Below, piece by piece: positions 46,303-56,936 of a DNA stretch of 64,000 nucleotides. The notes beneath the pieces are model-generated. The model did not search any database. It was given only the letters and a program-made list of their open reading frames with translations, and was not told the DNA's origin. Source of the stretch: Bidens hawaiensis (lineage: Eukaryota > Streptophyta > Magnoliopsida > Asterales > Asteraceae); contig JAIQDT010010007.1 of NCBI GenBank assembly GCA_021521415.1, forward strand, positions 1-64,000, given 5' to 3'. Within the stretch, counting starts at the first letter, position 1, and each line of letters starts with the position of its first letter. The position numbers and the translations under genes are program-made.

Positions 46303-47561
46303 GATGGATCATGCGAGAAATGATTTTAGAGTGAGAAGTGCGAGAAGTAGATCTGAACCATTGATGGTGTTTAATCACTGGTGTACAATCCAAATGACAT
46401 ATTTGTAATTAATTACACATTATTACAACATATATATTTAATTCAAAAGGGTATAAATGTATTTGGTGTTTTGAAATCATTAAATCAGACTTCAATGTCT
46501 CCATCCGTTTCCGCCATTTACGCCTTAATTAAATCGTAACAACAATTATCTTGTAATTAGGAGCTCTTATTCAAGAAATTTTAAACCATTCATTACATTA
46601 TAAGTAATAGTTTTGGTGGTGGAGTTTAAATCAATTTTTAACCTCATCTCGATTATTATACCTACACACATACATACGTATATACGTATATACCAACGTA
46701 CATACATACATAAATACTTACGTACGTACATACACATACCACATACATACCTACATACGTACATACCAACGTACATACATATATATTTACGTATGTACCT
46801 ACACATACCACATACATACAAATGTACGTACGTACATACATACATATATACGTTCGTACATACCTACCCACATACTTACATTCCTACACATATCTGCATA
46901 CCTACATACTTACGTACTTACCTACACACCTACACATACTTGCGTACCTACATACATTCGTGCAACATACCTACACATTAATACAAACAGTTGGCGAAAC
47001 TAAGTAATTAGGGTGATGTAAAATTTTGTTTTATAAAAATATATTTGAAGTATTATGGTGAATACATGTAAAAAAATATGCAAACTCATGTCTATGAGAT
47101 GTGTAAGTAAAACATAGTATGTTGTCATGTATGATATTTAGTGCTTTTTTCGTAATATAAAAATACTTTATCATTTACAACGGTTTGTAAAAATAAAAAC
47201 ATTAATTTGAAGAATTGTGGGACACTAATGTTAACATGAGGAATACGTACAATACATACAGTAATTAAAGACAAATAAAAATAGTTACCATAATCAAATA
47301 TTTAAGAAAAATAAAAAATAAGAAATTACTTGCAAATGTTTAAAGAATACGTACACTAATCTCTTGCAAATGTTTAAGTAAAATAAAATATAAAATATTA
47401 TTTGAAACCTCCCGCAATTAATAGTTACCATATTCTCATATTTATGGAGATTACAATTATACCCTTCAACATAAATTAAAGATAAAATTAAAAGAAAAAT
47501 ATGATTGGTTATAATGATTTCTCGCACTTCTCGCATTAAAAACACTTCTGAAATGAACCTA

Positions 47562-47567
<6 letters not shown>
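46300..47567. mobile_element. TA-flanked element, family D (1.27 kb)
   Basis: Inverted ends: left gatggatcatgcgagaaatg with agtgcgagaagta, right the complement of ctcgcacttctcgcatt with gaacctaatc. Flanked by (TA)n at 46245-46299 and 47568-47621. It contains a TACA/TACG-rich array at 46660-46970. No credible gene: the long frames over the array are low-complexity artefacts. Confidence 0.6.
46660..46970. repeat. Degenerate TACATACG / TACCTACA array
   Basis: About 300 bases made of four-base words tacA, tacG and tacC in varying order (acatacgtacataccaacg and similar). Translation gives only Tyr/Thr/His or Tyr/Val/Cys repeats, so it is non-coding. Confidence 0.85.
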
Positions 47568-47624
<57 letters not shown>

Positions 47625-47625
47625 G

Positions 47626-47875
47626 GGAGGGTTATCCTAAAAAGAAGTAGTTTCCTAGGAAGACTATGAATAAATCATAACCATTGGATCATGTCAATCA
47701 ATGGTTGTGATTTAAAATCACCAATAACCGACACAGTTTCCTAGAATTACTATATCACCATTATAACCGACATAGTTTCCTAGAATTGTTCTTTCACCAT
47801 CATTTGTAATTCCAAATGTCAAAATTTGTTGGTTCTTACCATTCCTAGGAAACTCATTATTCTTATTTGAATCAT

Positions 47876-47876
<1 letters not shown>
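47626..47876 (+). mobile_element. Family B element, copy 3
   Basis: Starts gagggttatcctaaaaagaa, ends aactcattattcttatttga. Flanked by TA runs at 47568-47621 and about 47877-47911. Contains two accgacatagtttcctagaa-like segments. Confidence 0.75.
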
Positions 47877-47911
<35 letters not shown>

Positions 47912-48402
47912 GGGATATAATCATTTAGGAACCCTTAATTTTTGTGAGAACCTTAAGAACTCATAATAGCCCTTAGATCATTTGATCAGTGGTTTGAAAC
48001 AATAATGGCATGATTGTAATTTATAGTAATCTTTAGAGATAAATTAATAAAACAAAAAGGGTAGTTTAGACATGTTCAAAAAATAAGATAGAAACCGTAA
48101 GATTCTCTTCCTAAACTAACTCCTCATTTAAAGGAGGTATAATTCCAAATTCTAAACAATCTCGTCATTATCTTATTTTCTTTTAATCATCTAATGAAAC
48201 GTAACAATAAATTACATCAAATGATTTTCTCAAAGAAAAAAACAATCTTTATTTGTGAATGGCTAATGCATCTGGTATAATGACGCAATTATGCGTTTTG
48301 AATTAACATATATGTTAATCATATTATATTATCATCAAATATACTATTCGAATAATATTTATCAGAAATGATTTTTAATATCATACAAAACATTAAATCT
48401 AA
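47912..48402. other. Start of another TA-linked repeat, otherwise non-coding
   Basis: Begins agggatataatcatttagga directly after the TA run at about 47880-47911, like the other families, but I see no matching end before solo LTR B. No gene. Confidence 0.4.
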
Positions 48403-49024
48403 TGTAACATCTTACTTTTGATTATAATAATAAAATAATTCTCATCTATTTTATAGTGGGTCGTTATCGGTTTAGATAAATAGAATATGAGTTGGGCTTA
48501 TGTTGGTTAAATGGATATGGGTTATGGACTTGGGTTATGAAGGAAAGAAGGAAAGACCATGGGCTTAAGCCCATGATCCATAAATATATAAACCCTTAAT
48601 CTCCATTTAATCCTCATTCTCACATATTCCATACACCACCAAAACACACACTTACGATCTCTCTCTAGTTCTTCCTTTCTTTAAGCCAAAACCAAGAAGG
48701 ATAACGATTCCGACCCGAGGTAATTCTAGTATGATGTTTTATTTACCTAAACTCGTTAGACATAATCGCGAAACTACGAGACGACACCGTTAAACCGTTT
48801 AAGTCACGAGATCCGGATGGAATCGGGTATAAACCGAACCTAAGACGAGCTTAGGGATCATCCTAGCTCAGATCTGGATCGAACGGGACGAAAAATGGTG
48901 AAAAACGAGTTAAAACACGTTTTTCCGACGAATCCGCGATTTTCCGGCGGCTTTCCGGTTCGGCGCCGGAAAGACGGCGCCGGAAAAGTAAATACGAGGT
49001 AACAGGAATGTCAGGGAATGTTCT

Positions 49025-49370
49025 AACATTCCCTGACCTAACCCTAGTTCGCTAAGGGTAGCTAGCGAATTAGAAGTAATTTGCTAAGCTGATTCGTCTG
49101 TGGGAATGTAACGAATTAGCTTCAGTTCGTTAAGGGAAAAGATAGCGAATCACCCTTGATTCGCTATAGCTAAAAGATAAAGAATTAGCCCCAATTCGTT
49201 ATAGTCATTCGTTAAAGGAGATAACGAATCAGAAGGTCCAGTTCGCTACCTGGACTGGTTCGCTATATGGACTGGTTCGTTAGAGGGTCCATTTCGTTAC
49301 CATGACCAGTTCGCTAGGATAATCCAATTCGCTATGAACCAGTAACGAATTAGTAGTTTAACTGAATGAC
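49025..49370 (+). repeat. Dispersed TTCGTTA / TTCGCTA words in LTR B
   Basis: About twenty copies of attcgtta, ttcgcta or their complements (taacgaat, tagcgaat) in some 350 bases of the transcribed leader, irregularly spaced. The same kind of region is in LTR C (52410-52770). Confidence 0.75.
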
Positions 49371-50087
49371 AGAATGGTCCCTGGACTTAGAAAAGAAAGA
49401 TTTAATTACAAAGAAGCCCTTGGACTTTTAAGTGGCAAATTAATTAATGATTCAAAATGCTAATGGAAAATGTGATAAGACAGTTAATAGAAATAAAATT
49501 TTTCCAAGCTGACCTGGCAGCTTAACCCCAGCCAGGGGCTCTGCCCCTTGGACCCCGCTAGGGGCTGCCGCCCCTAGAACCCTGCTGCCAGGGGCGCTGC
49601 CTTCGGACCCCCGTTCGTTGAGGGTAATAATTAAACTAGAAAGATGATATGTGTAGTGATAGTTATTGATACGTATAATTATTATACAGTTAGTCGCGCA
49701 CAGCTAAAGAAGGGGATAACCGTAAACGTGAACGCAACCGCCTTGAGGTGAGTTTCTAGCCCCACTTTCTTGTTATGTTTTCGGGGCTGTGTGCATACTC
49801 GATGTGATAGTTAATACACTTACCTTAAGTGATAAGTGTATGCTTGTATGATTTATGTATGATGATTGCTTGACGGTGCGTGAACGATCTTCGGATATTG
49901 CATGTACCGTTAGGTGGTAATTAAAGATATGATTGCTACGTATGATGTAAGATATGATGTATGTATGAATATACGATGTATGCATAATGTATGTATGTTA
50001 TGTTGATTGTACGTGAACGCTCTTCGGAGATTGCACGTATTGTCAAGGAAATTATGTAAGAGCAGGTATGGTACAGTAGCATGAAAC

Positions 50088-50247
50088 AAAGGGACCGGAC
50101 CCTAATAATATCTGTGATGGTAGGGACCAGACCCTAATAATATCTGTGATGGTAGGGACTAGACCCTAATAATATCTGTGATGTTAGGGACCAGACCCTT
50201 ATAATATCTGTGATGTTAGGGACCAGACCCTTATAATATCTGTGAGG
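50088..50247 (+). repeat. 32-bp tandem repeat, five copies, in LTR B
   Basis: Unit agggaccagaccctaataat followed by atctgtgatggt, five near-identical copies inside the predicted LTR intron. Each unit contains the short palindrome agggacc.gaccct. Confidence 0.9.
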
Positions 50248-50692
50248 TTATAGGGTGGAAGGCTCTTTAAATAGGATGGATAGTTATATATGAAAAGTAA
50301 GTATGAATAACGTACACCCCTTCGGGCACGTGTGCAAGTATGTGAACAGATTGTTTGTTGCATGATTAACTAGAACTCACTCAGCGTAGCTGACTTTTAG
50401 TATGCATGCAGGTGAGTAGAATGAGGCAACTTGCTTGAGGGGAAACACATGGCTTGGAATTGAAGGCACTGGCATCTCAATGAAGTGTTATGTTATGATG
50501 ATTAAAAGACAATGTTTTATGTTTTAAATAATTTGAATGCACGTTAAGACAACAAAGTATGGTTTTGTAATATGATGGTTTGAATGTTTTAATGTTCCAC
50601 GAATGTTTTTATTAACTCTGATATTATGAACTGTGTTTATGAGTAAATCCAACGTCGAAAGTAGGGCACCGGTAATGGGGCCTTACATCTAA

Positions 50693-50949
50693 TTTACTTT
50701 TGAATTGTTTGAATTAATTTGCACAGGTGTAAACATCTATTTTATGGTTATCTACACACGCTTAAACACCTTTTTTACATGTGTAAATGTTGTTTTGAAT
50801 TATGTTTTCACACTATTATTTTAAAATATGTTTAACTAAGTATTTACATACATGTAATTGTTTGCATAATTGCATATACGTAAATAACTATATATGAATG
50901 TAAAATTATTCGCGTATGTTTGCATATATGTTTAACTTAAATAATTCAT
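50693..50949. other. AT-rich spacer between LTRs B and C
   Basis: No gene. Repeated tttacatgtgtaaat and gcatatacgtaaat-like words. The 16-base acaaaacattaaatct at the edge of LTR C (50951) also occurs just left of LTR B (48385). Confidence 0.5.
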
Positions 50950-53527
50950 TACAAAACATTAAATCTTTTCTTTAAAACCATGATAATAAATATCATATTT
51001 AAAACACCATTTCTTTCATCTTCATATGCCAGCCGCTCAATCCGTGCCATGTGCCAACCTCATGTTAGCTCTTTAATCATATTCACCTGCGTGCATACTA
51101 AAAGTCAGCGTCGCTGAGTGAGTTCTAGTTAATCAGGAGACATACAATACATACACATATCTTACATACATACATATCTTAACCCTGTATAAACATCCAT
51201 AAGAGGAACGTCACATAATATCTATTAAAAGAACCATGGCTGTTGCCCATGCTATATATATATTTTCCATAGAAAGACACTCTGTATAAATTCTCCCTAG
51301 AAGGACGCTCAATATACTTTCATAGAGGGAACATCCTATATATTTCCATAAAAGGAACCCTATGCTTTCCATTAAAGGAACACTATGCTTTCCATTAAAA
51401 GAACACTGTACTTTCCATTAAAGGAACACTATGCTTTCCATTGAAGGAACTCTATGATTTCCAATAAAGGAACACTATGCTTTCCATTAAAGGAACACTG
51501 TGCTTTCCATAGAAGTAACACTCAATATATATTATCCGTAGAAGGAACTATGTACATAACTTATTATTTAATATCCATATAAGGAGACAATCACTAAACT
51601 TGGCAATACATGCAATATCCGAAGATCGTTCACGCACCGACAAGCAATCATCTTTACATTACATACAATATTCAAATCTATATTTATAACATGGCAGTAC
51701 GTGCAATATTCGAAGATCGTTCACGTACCGACAAGCCCTCATCTTTACATTACGTACAATATTCAAATCTATATTTATAACATGACAGTACGTGCAATAT
51801 CCGAAGATCGTTCACGTACCGGCAAGCCCTCATCTTTACATTACGTACAATATTCAAATCTATATTTATAACATGACAGTACGTTCAATATCCGAAGATC
51901 GTTCACGTACCGGCAAGCCCTCAACTTTACATTACACACAATATTCATGTCTATTTTATTAACTTGACAGTACGTGCAATATCCAAAGATCGTTCACGTA
52001 CTGACAAGCTTTCATTCTCATTCAAGACATATATAGATAACATATAAATCATACATGGCATACACTTACCAATTTAGGGTAAGTGTATTAGCTATCACAT
52101 CGAGTATGCACACAGCCCCGAAAACATAACAAGGAATGGGGCTAAAAACTCACCTGAACTCGGTTACGTTCACTGCAGATGGTTACTCCTTCCGAGAGGT
52201 GTGTATGACTAGTTGTATAACAATTACACGCAACGATTAACTATCACTACCCATATCACGTTTCTAGTATAACAATAGCCCACAACGAACGGGGGTCCGG
52301 GGGCAGCGCCCCTGGCAGCGGGGTTCTAGGGGCGGCAGCCCCTAGCGGGGTCCAAGGGGCAGAGCCCCTGGCTGGGGTTAACACATTTTTCATTAAGATT
52401 TTGAATCATTTTTCTAATTCGCTAACTCATTTGCTATAACGAATTAAGCCTAATTCGTTGGCTAATTCGTTATCAATTCACTGTCTAATTCGCTACCAAA
52501 TCTTCCTTCATTCGCTATAACGAATGGCCTAGTTCGTTATCTCAATTATAACGAACTGAGTCTGATTCGCTAACTGATTCGTTACCTTATCTTCATCTGA
52601 TTCGTTACCCAGACACAACTCAATTCGTTATCTGAATTATGATGAAAGATGAGTAACGAATCCCCTGATTCGTTATTTGAATCATAACGAACTGGGTAGC
52701 TAATTCGTTATCTTGACAGAACGAATGGGCGAGTAACGAACTACCTGATTCGTTATCTTAATTATAACGAATCATCAAGTTCTTATCCAGACTTTGACTC
52801 AAGGGTCAAAGTCAAAATCGTCAAGAACAATAACAGTCAATATATCTAAGATCTGCAATTAAACCTTCAATTCTTAACGAAATATCATGATTTTGGTATC
52901 ATTGGAATCGTCTATGCAGCGCCTACAAACCCCAAGGGTCCAATCATCCAAATATCTGAGTTTTCATGGTGCGATTTATGTATAAACATACGGGTTTTTC
53001 ATTCTAACGATCAACCTATCAAACTGTAATCAATTTCAGTAAGTTTAGCTTTGTTGGATTCGTTTTTACCATACTAACACAGATCTATGACTTCTAGATG
53101 AGTCCGAACCTAAATAAATGATTTCCAATTCTAAACGTACCTTAAACGAGTCAAACAACGAACACGGTTAAGCCTTGATGTTGTCTTGGTTCTTCACGAC
53201 GATATAGCACCAACAAGCTCCGGTTTTCACCTTCGGATTTCGGCTCGGGTTTTAGGATAGTGTTTGTGTGTGTTTATCAAGGTGTAGGCTATGGTGTAAA
53301 TTTGGATAATAATGGAAAGGATTAGGGTTTAAGGGGTATTTATACTCCCTTAAGCCCATAGACCTAAGGTCCATTTTTCCTTTTTAGTCCATCTTTAATT
53401 CTATTAACCAAGCCCGCTACTCCTTAAGCCTCATTATCATATTATTATCAATATCTCACTAACGCTGATAATTCACCCGACGCAGATATAACATTAAATA
53501 TTATTCTAGAATTTTCGGGATGTTACA
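50950..53527 (-). mobile_element. LTR C, same family, minus strand, 3' end truncated
   Basis: Minus-strand start TGTAACATCCCGAAAATTC at 53527. Same family landmarks as A and B in reverse: TATA-like tataaata at about 53336-53345, donor at about 52153, gaactcactcag and the acceptor near 51085. The expected GGGGCCTTACA end is not present around 50700-50950, so the 3' end is truncated and no target duplication can be shown. It contains about four copies of a ~95-bp unit with cgaagatcgttcacgtac (51610-52010) and short ctttccattaaaggaac repeats (51355-51510). Confidence 0.82.
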
Positions 53528-53640
53528 GTTTTTGTATATACCCTGTTTTATTGAATTTGATCTTTGTATCCAAAAACTGCTTAACAACTGGCGAGTTGTT
53601 GTTCGATTAGCTTTGACGGTCTTCGTTGATTTTTAGCGTC

Positions 53641-56600
53641 ATGTATTACGATCATCAAAGTAAGTAATTGTAGGTTTAATTCTAATCAATTGTTATTTAT
53701 TTAGCTGTATACAGTAGGTTTAATTGACGGATAAATTAAGTTTTTTGATTTTTAGGTTTTGTTTCTGTTGAATTTTATGATCGATATTGTGTTTTATAAT
53801 TTGTCAACTAATTGTGATTTGGTTAGACTTCAAATTATGTGTTTTAATAGCAAATCGTGGATAGGATTGTTGATTTTTTATTTAGAACGTATTAGAACAT
53901 ATAATTGGTTTGTGATTCGGTTAGAACATATTATAACGTATTAGAACGTATTAATTTATTTTTGATGTTTGATTATATTTTAAATTATATTTATTTTCGT
54001 ATGTATTTTCTAAACTGTAATTAATTGTTTTTTAGGTGAATTTTTTTGACTTAAATTGCTTTTTGTTTATCAGATCCTTCATCAGATGTTGTTATACCGC
54101 AAGTTAATGCATCTTGTAAACCTGTAAAAGGAATGATTTTTGAATCTGTTGATCATGCATATGATTTCTATTGTGAATATGCAAAGAAAGCTGGTTTTTG
54201 TGTTCGTAAAGGAGGTTCGTATATGAATGACGGTTTATTAAAGTCTAAATATTTTACATGTTCCAAAGAAGGTCATAAACCTGCAAACAGTTATGATTCT
54301 ATGGCTGAAAAAGATGGTTCCAATAGACCGTATTATAAAAGAAGGAAGAGACCAACAATTCGGTGTGGTTGTCGAGCTCAAATTTTTCTAAAATTTGATG
54401 ACGGTTTGAGGTTTGAAATAAATAATTTTGTCGAAGGACATAACATGAACTGGTGAATGCATAAGATATGCATTTTGTTCGATCAAATAGGAAGTTGACT
54501 CATGTATAACAAGATATTATATATGAGTTGTCAACACTGATTTTGGGCCCTGTTAAGGCGTTTAATATTATGAGGACAAAGTGTGGAGGATTTAAAGAAG
54601 TTGGGGCTACAAAAGACGATTGTAAGAATTTCAAACAGAGTTTAACTTGTTATATTGGGGAGTATGATGCGGAAATGGTTGTACAAAGATTAAGTGGGAA
54701 GAAAAACTGTTGTGATGGTTATTCGTTTGAGTATACTGTTAATTCTAATGGTGAATTAGATCATTTATTTTGGGCGGATGAAATTTCAAAGAAAAATTAT
54801 TTGGCTTTTGGATATATTATATCATTTGATGCAACATTTATGACCAACAAGTATGTCAATTTAATACATTTGTTTTTTAATTTTTTATTTTTTTTACATA
54901 TATTTTCTTAATCGTTTTCTAATAATTTTGTTTTTTACAGGTACAATATGGTTTTTGTATCATTTACTGCCATGATAATCACTGTTGTAATGTTACAGTT
55001 GGTGCTGCGTTATTATCATCTGAATCTATTGAATCTTATTCATGGCTTTTGAAAGTTTTTCTTGATTCTTTCGGTATTGCCCCAAAGGTGGTTGTTACTG
55101 ATTAAGATCCAGTATTGAAGCAAGCAATCTCCTTTGTTTTACCAAACTCGAGACATCGGTTATGTATGTGGGACATTATGAAAAAACTTGCTGATAAGGT
55201 AACTTTTTAATGTATTCAATGTACTATGCATATGTTTCAGAACGTATTAGAATGTCTAAACATATTAGTATCCATCATTATTTGATAGCTGCATATTTTT
55301 TAAATGTGTTAGAACGTTTAAGGACGTATAAACATATTACTATTTTAGTATATTTAGTTCATATTTGTATTAGTGTTAGAACGTTTTAGAACGTGTTGTG
55401 TTTTAAGTGTGTATTTTTTAACATATAAGAACGTGTTTTTTAACTGATGTTGATCTTATTACCAAATATTATTTTTTGTTACATCAGGTTGGTGCTACCC
55501 TTTGTAACAATGAAGATTCTAAACGTAAAATATGTGACATTGTTTGGACGGATGCAATTTCTCAATCCGATTTCGAAACGCAATATGAACTTATAATGAA
55601 AGAATATGATCTTGAAACAAATAAATGGTTGTGTGACATGTTTGAAATGTGATATGATTGGATTCCTTCTTATTACATGGATGAGCCGTTGTCTGGTCTT
55701 ATGAGAACTACATCGAGATCAGAAAGTGAAAATCATTTTTTTGTCAAGTTTTTAACTCACAGTTATCACTAGTTGAGTTCTTTAGTCATTTTGATCATTG
55801 TATGGAGATACAAAGGCACAATGGTAGGAAAAATGATCATGATACAAGGTACACGCATCCATATCCGGATAGTGAAAACCCTTTTGAGTAGGAAGCAGAA
55901 CTGATGTATACAAAGGCTATTTTTAATGATTTCCAATATGAAATGTATCATATTAGGAGCGGTGTAGCATGTTTGAAATCAACTGAAGAAGAAGATTTTG
56001 TGAGGTTTTTAGTATTTGACTTTAATGCATATGTTCCAGGCTGTTTGGAGGTATGAATTAGTTAAAGATTCTATTTTTTTTTTGCTTGAACGTTTTAGAA
56101 CGTATTAAAACATTTTTTTAAAGTTCATTTGATTTTTTGACAGAATGTTTTAAAGTATTTTAATATATTTTTGTGTGTCAGGTTTTGTTAAAGAAGGAAG
56201 GTGAGGAAGGAATTGATTCGACAATTTCTTGCGGATGCAAAAGATTTGAACATTATGGGTTATTGTGTCGTCACAGCCTTTATATTTTAAATTTGTTTAG
56301 AGTTACAAGATTTCCAAAGAAATACATGGTCGATCGTTGGAAGAGAGATGCTGGTGTTAATCCTAGAACTGCTCCAATTTCAACTTTTGGTTATGACAAA
56401 ATTTTAAAAGTCAAAGAGATCGCAAGGGAAATAACATTGGCTGGTGAGTATCTCATAAATAGCTACGCAACTGATGTTGATGAACTTACTAAAGTCAGGG
56501 ATCAAATGAACATTATGATCAAACAAGCCGATGAGACAAGATACAAAAGAACTCATTTATCAAAAAGGGATAGGTTTGCTGCTATTCTAGGGTATGATCA

Positions 56601-56784
56601 ACCATCAGAGGTGACTGTCCGTGTGCCTAGTGGTATTAAGAATAAGGGTTGCGGGTCACATAAACGGATTAAATCTCAGAAAGAGATTGCTATAAGTCGG
56701 TCTGGGAAGAAATATAGGGAATGCAAAGTTTGTCATAAACAGGGTCATAACAGTCGAACTTGTCCTCAACTTCAAGAAGAATAG
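53641..56784 (+). pseudogene. FAR1/FRS-type Mutator (MULE) transposase, five exons, broken
   Basis: Predicted exons 53641-53659, 54074-54850, 54941-55198, 55488-56049 and 56182-56784, all with GT-AG borders. Exon 1 (MYYDHQ) joins exon 2 in frame. Domains: FAR1 DNA-binding (VDHAYDFYCEYAKKAGFCVR, RCGCRAQIFLKF); MULE transposase (FWADEISKKNYLAFGYII, SFDATFMTNKYN, VVVTD at the second Asp, RHRLCMWDIMKKL); SWIM zinc finger (SCGCKRFEHYGLLCRHSLYIL); C-terminal CCHC knuckle (CKVCHKQGHNSRTC). Damage: a frameshift and stops around 54450-54525, a frameshift near 54975, TAA at 55103, TGA near 55650, a frameshift near 55745. FAR1 proteins are domesticated MULE transposases. Location among elements, plus decay, favours a transposon remnant over a host FRS gene. 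Terminal inverted repeats were not found. Confidence 0.85.
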
Positions 56785-56832
56785 TTTATAGCGTTATTGT
56801 TGTTTTATATTTTTTCTGTTTTTATACTTTTT

Positions 56833-56936
56833 ATGTTTTATATTTCATGGAACGTGCAAGTTTGTATACTGGAACGTATAAGAAATGTTTTATATTTCAT
56901 GGAACGTGCAAGTTTTTATAATGGAACGTATAAGAA
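56833..56936. repeat. 52-bp direct duplication beside the minus-strand gypsy LTR
   Basis: Two adjacent 52-base units (56833-56884, 56885-56936) with catggaacgtgcaagttt and ggaacgtataagaa, differing at two or three bases. The second ends exactly where the gypsy LTR begins. Confidence 0.85.

Larger units (their letters stand above)
48403..50687 (+). mobile_element. Solo LTR B, same family as LTR A, 2.3 kb
   Basis: Starts TGTAACATC and ends GGGGCCTTACA, flanked by tctaa on both sides (48398-48402, 50688-50692). TATA-like taaatatataaa at about 48580-48591. Predicted intron from GAG|GTGAGT (GT at 49748) to the acceptor GCATGCAG ending at 50411. It shares tcggggctgtgtgcatactc and gaactcactcagcgtagctg with A. 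There is no internal region. Confidence 0.92.

Noticed and set aside
46213..46393. Open frames ending in long Tyr-Ile and Arg-Glu runs
   Set aside because: Translation of (TA)n and (CT)n microsatellites. The same applies to similar frames at 10588-10773, 42428-42652, 44514-44801 and 47718-47924.
46567..47007. Overlapping open frames on both strands of about 60-120 codons with Tyr/Val/Cys or His/Thr/Tyr repeats
   Set aside because: They are translations of the TACA/TACG array. A low-complexity tandem sequence is open in several frames by chance.
53641..56784. A functional host FAR1/FRS transcription factor gene
   Set aside because: The domains are right, but at least two frameshifts and several stops break the exons, and it is surrounded by elements. 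A transposase pseudogene fits better.
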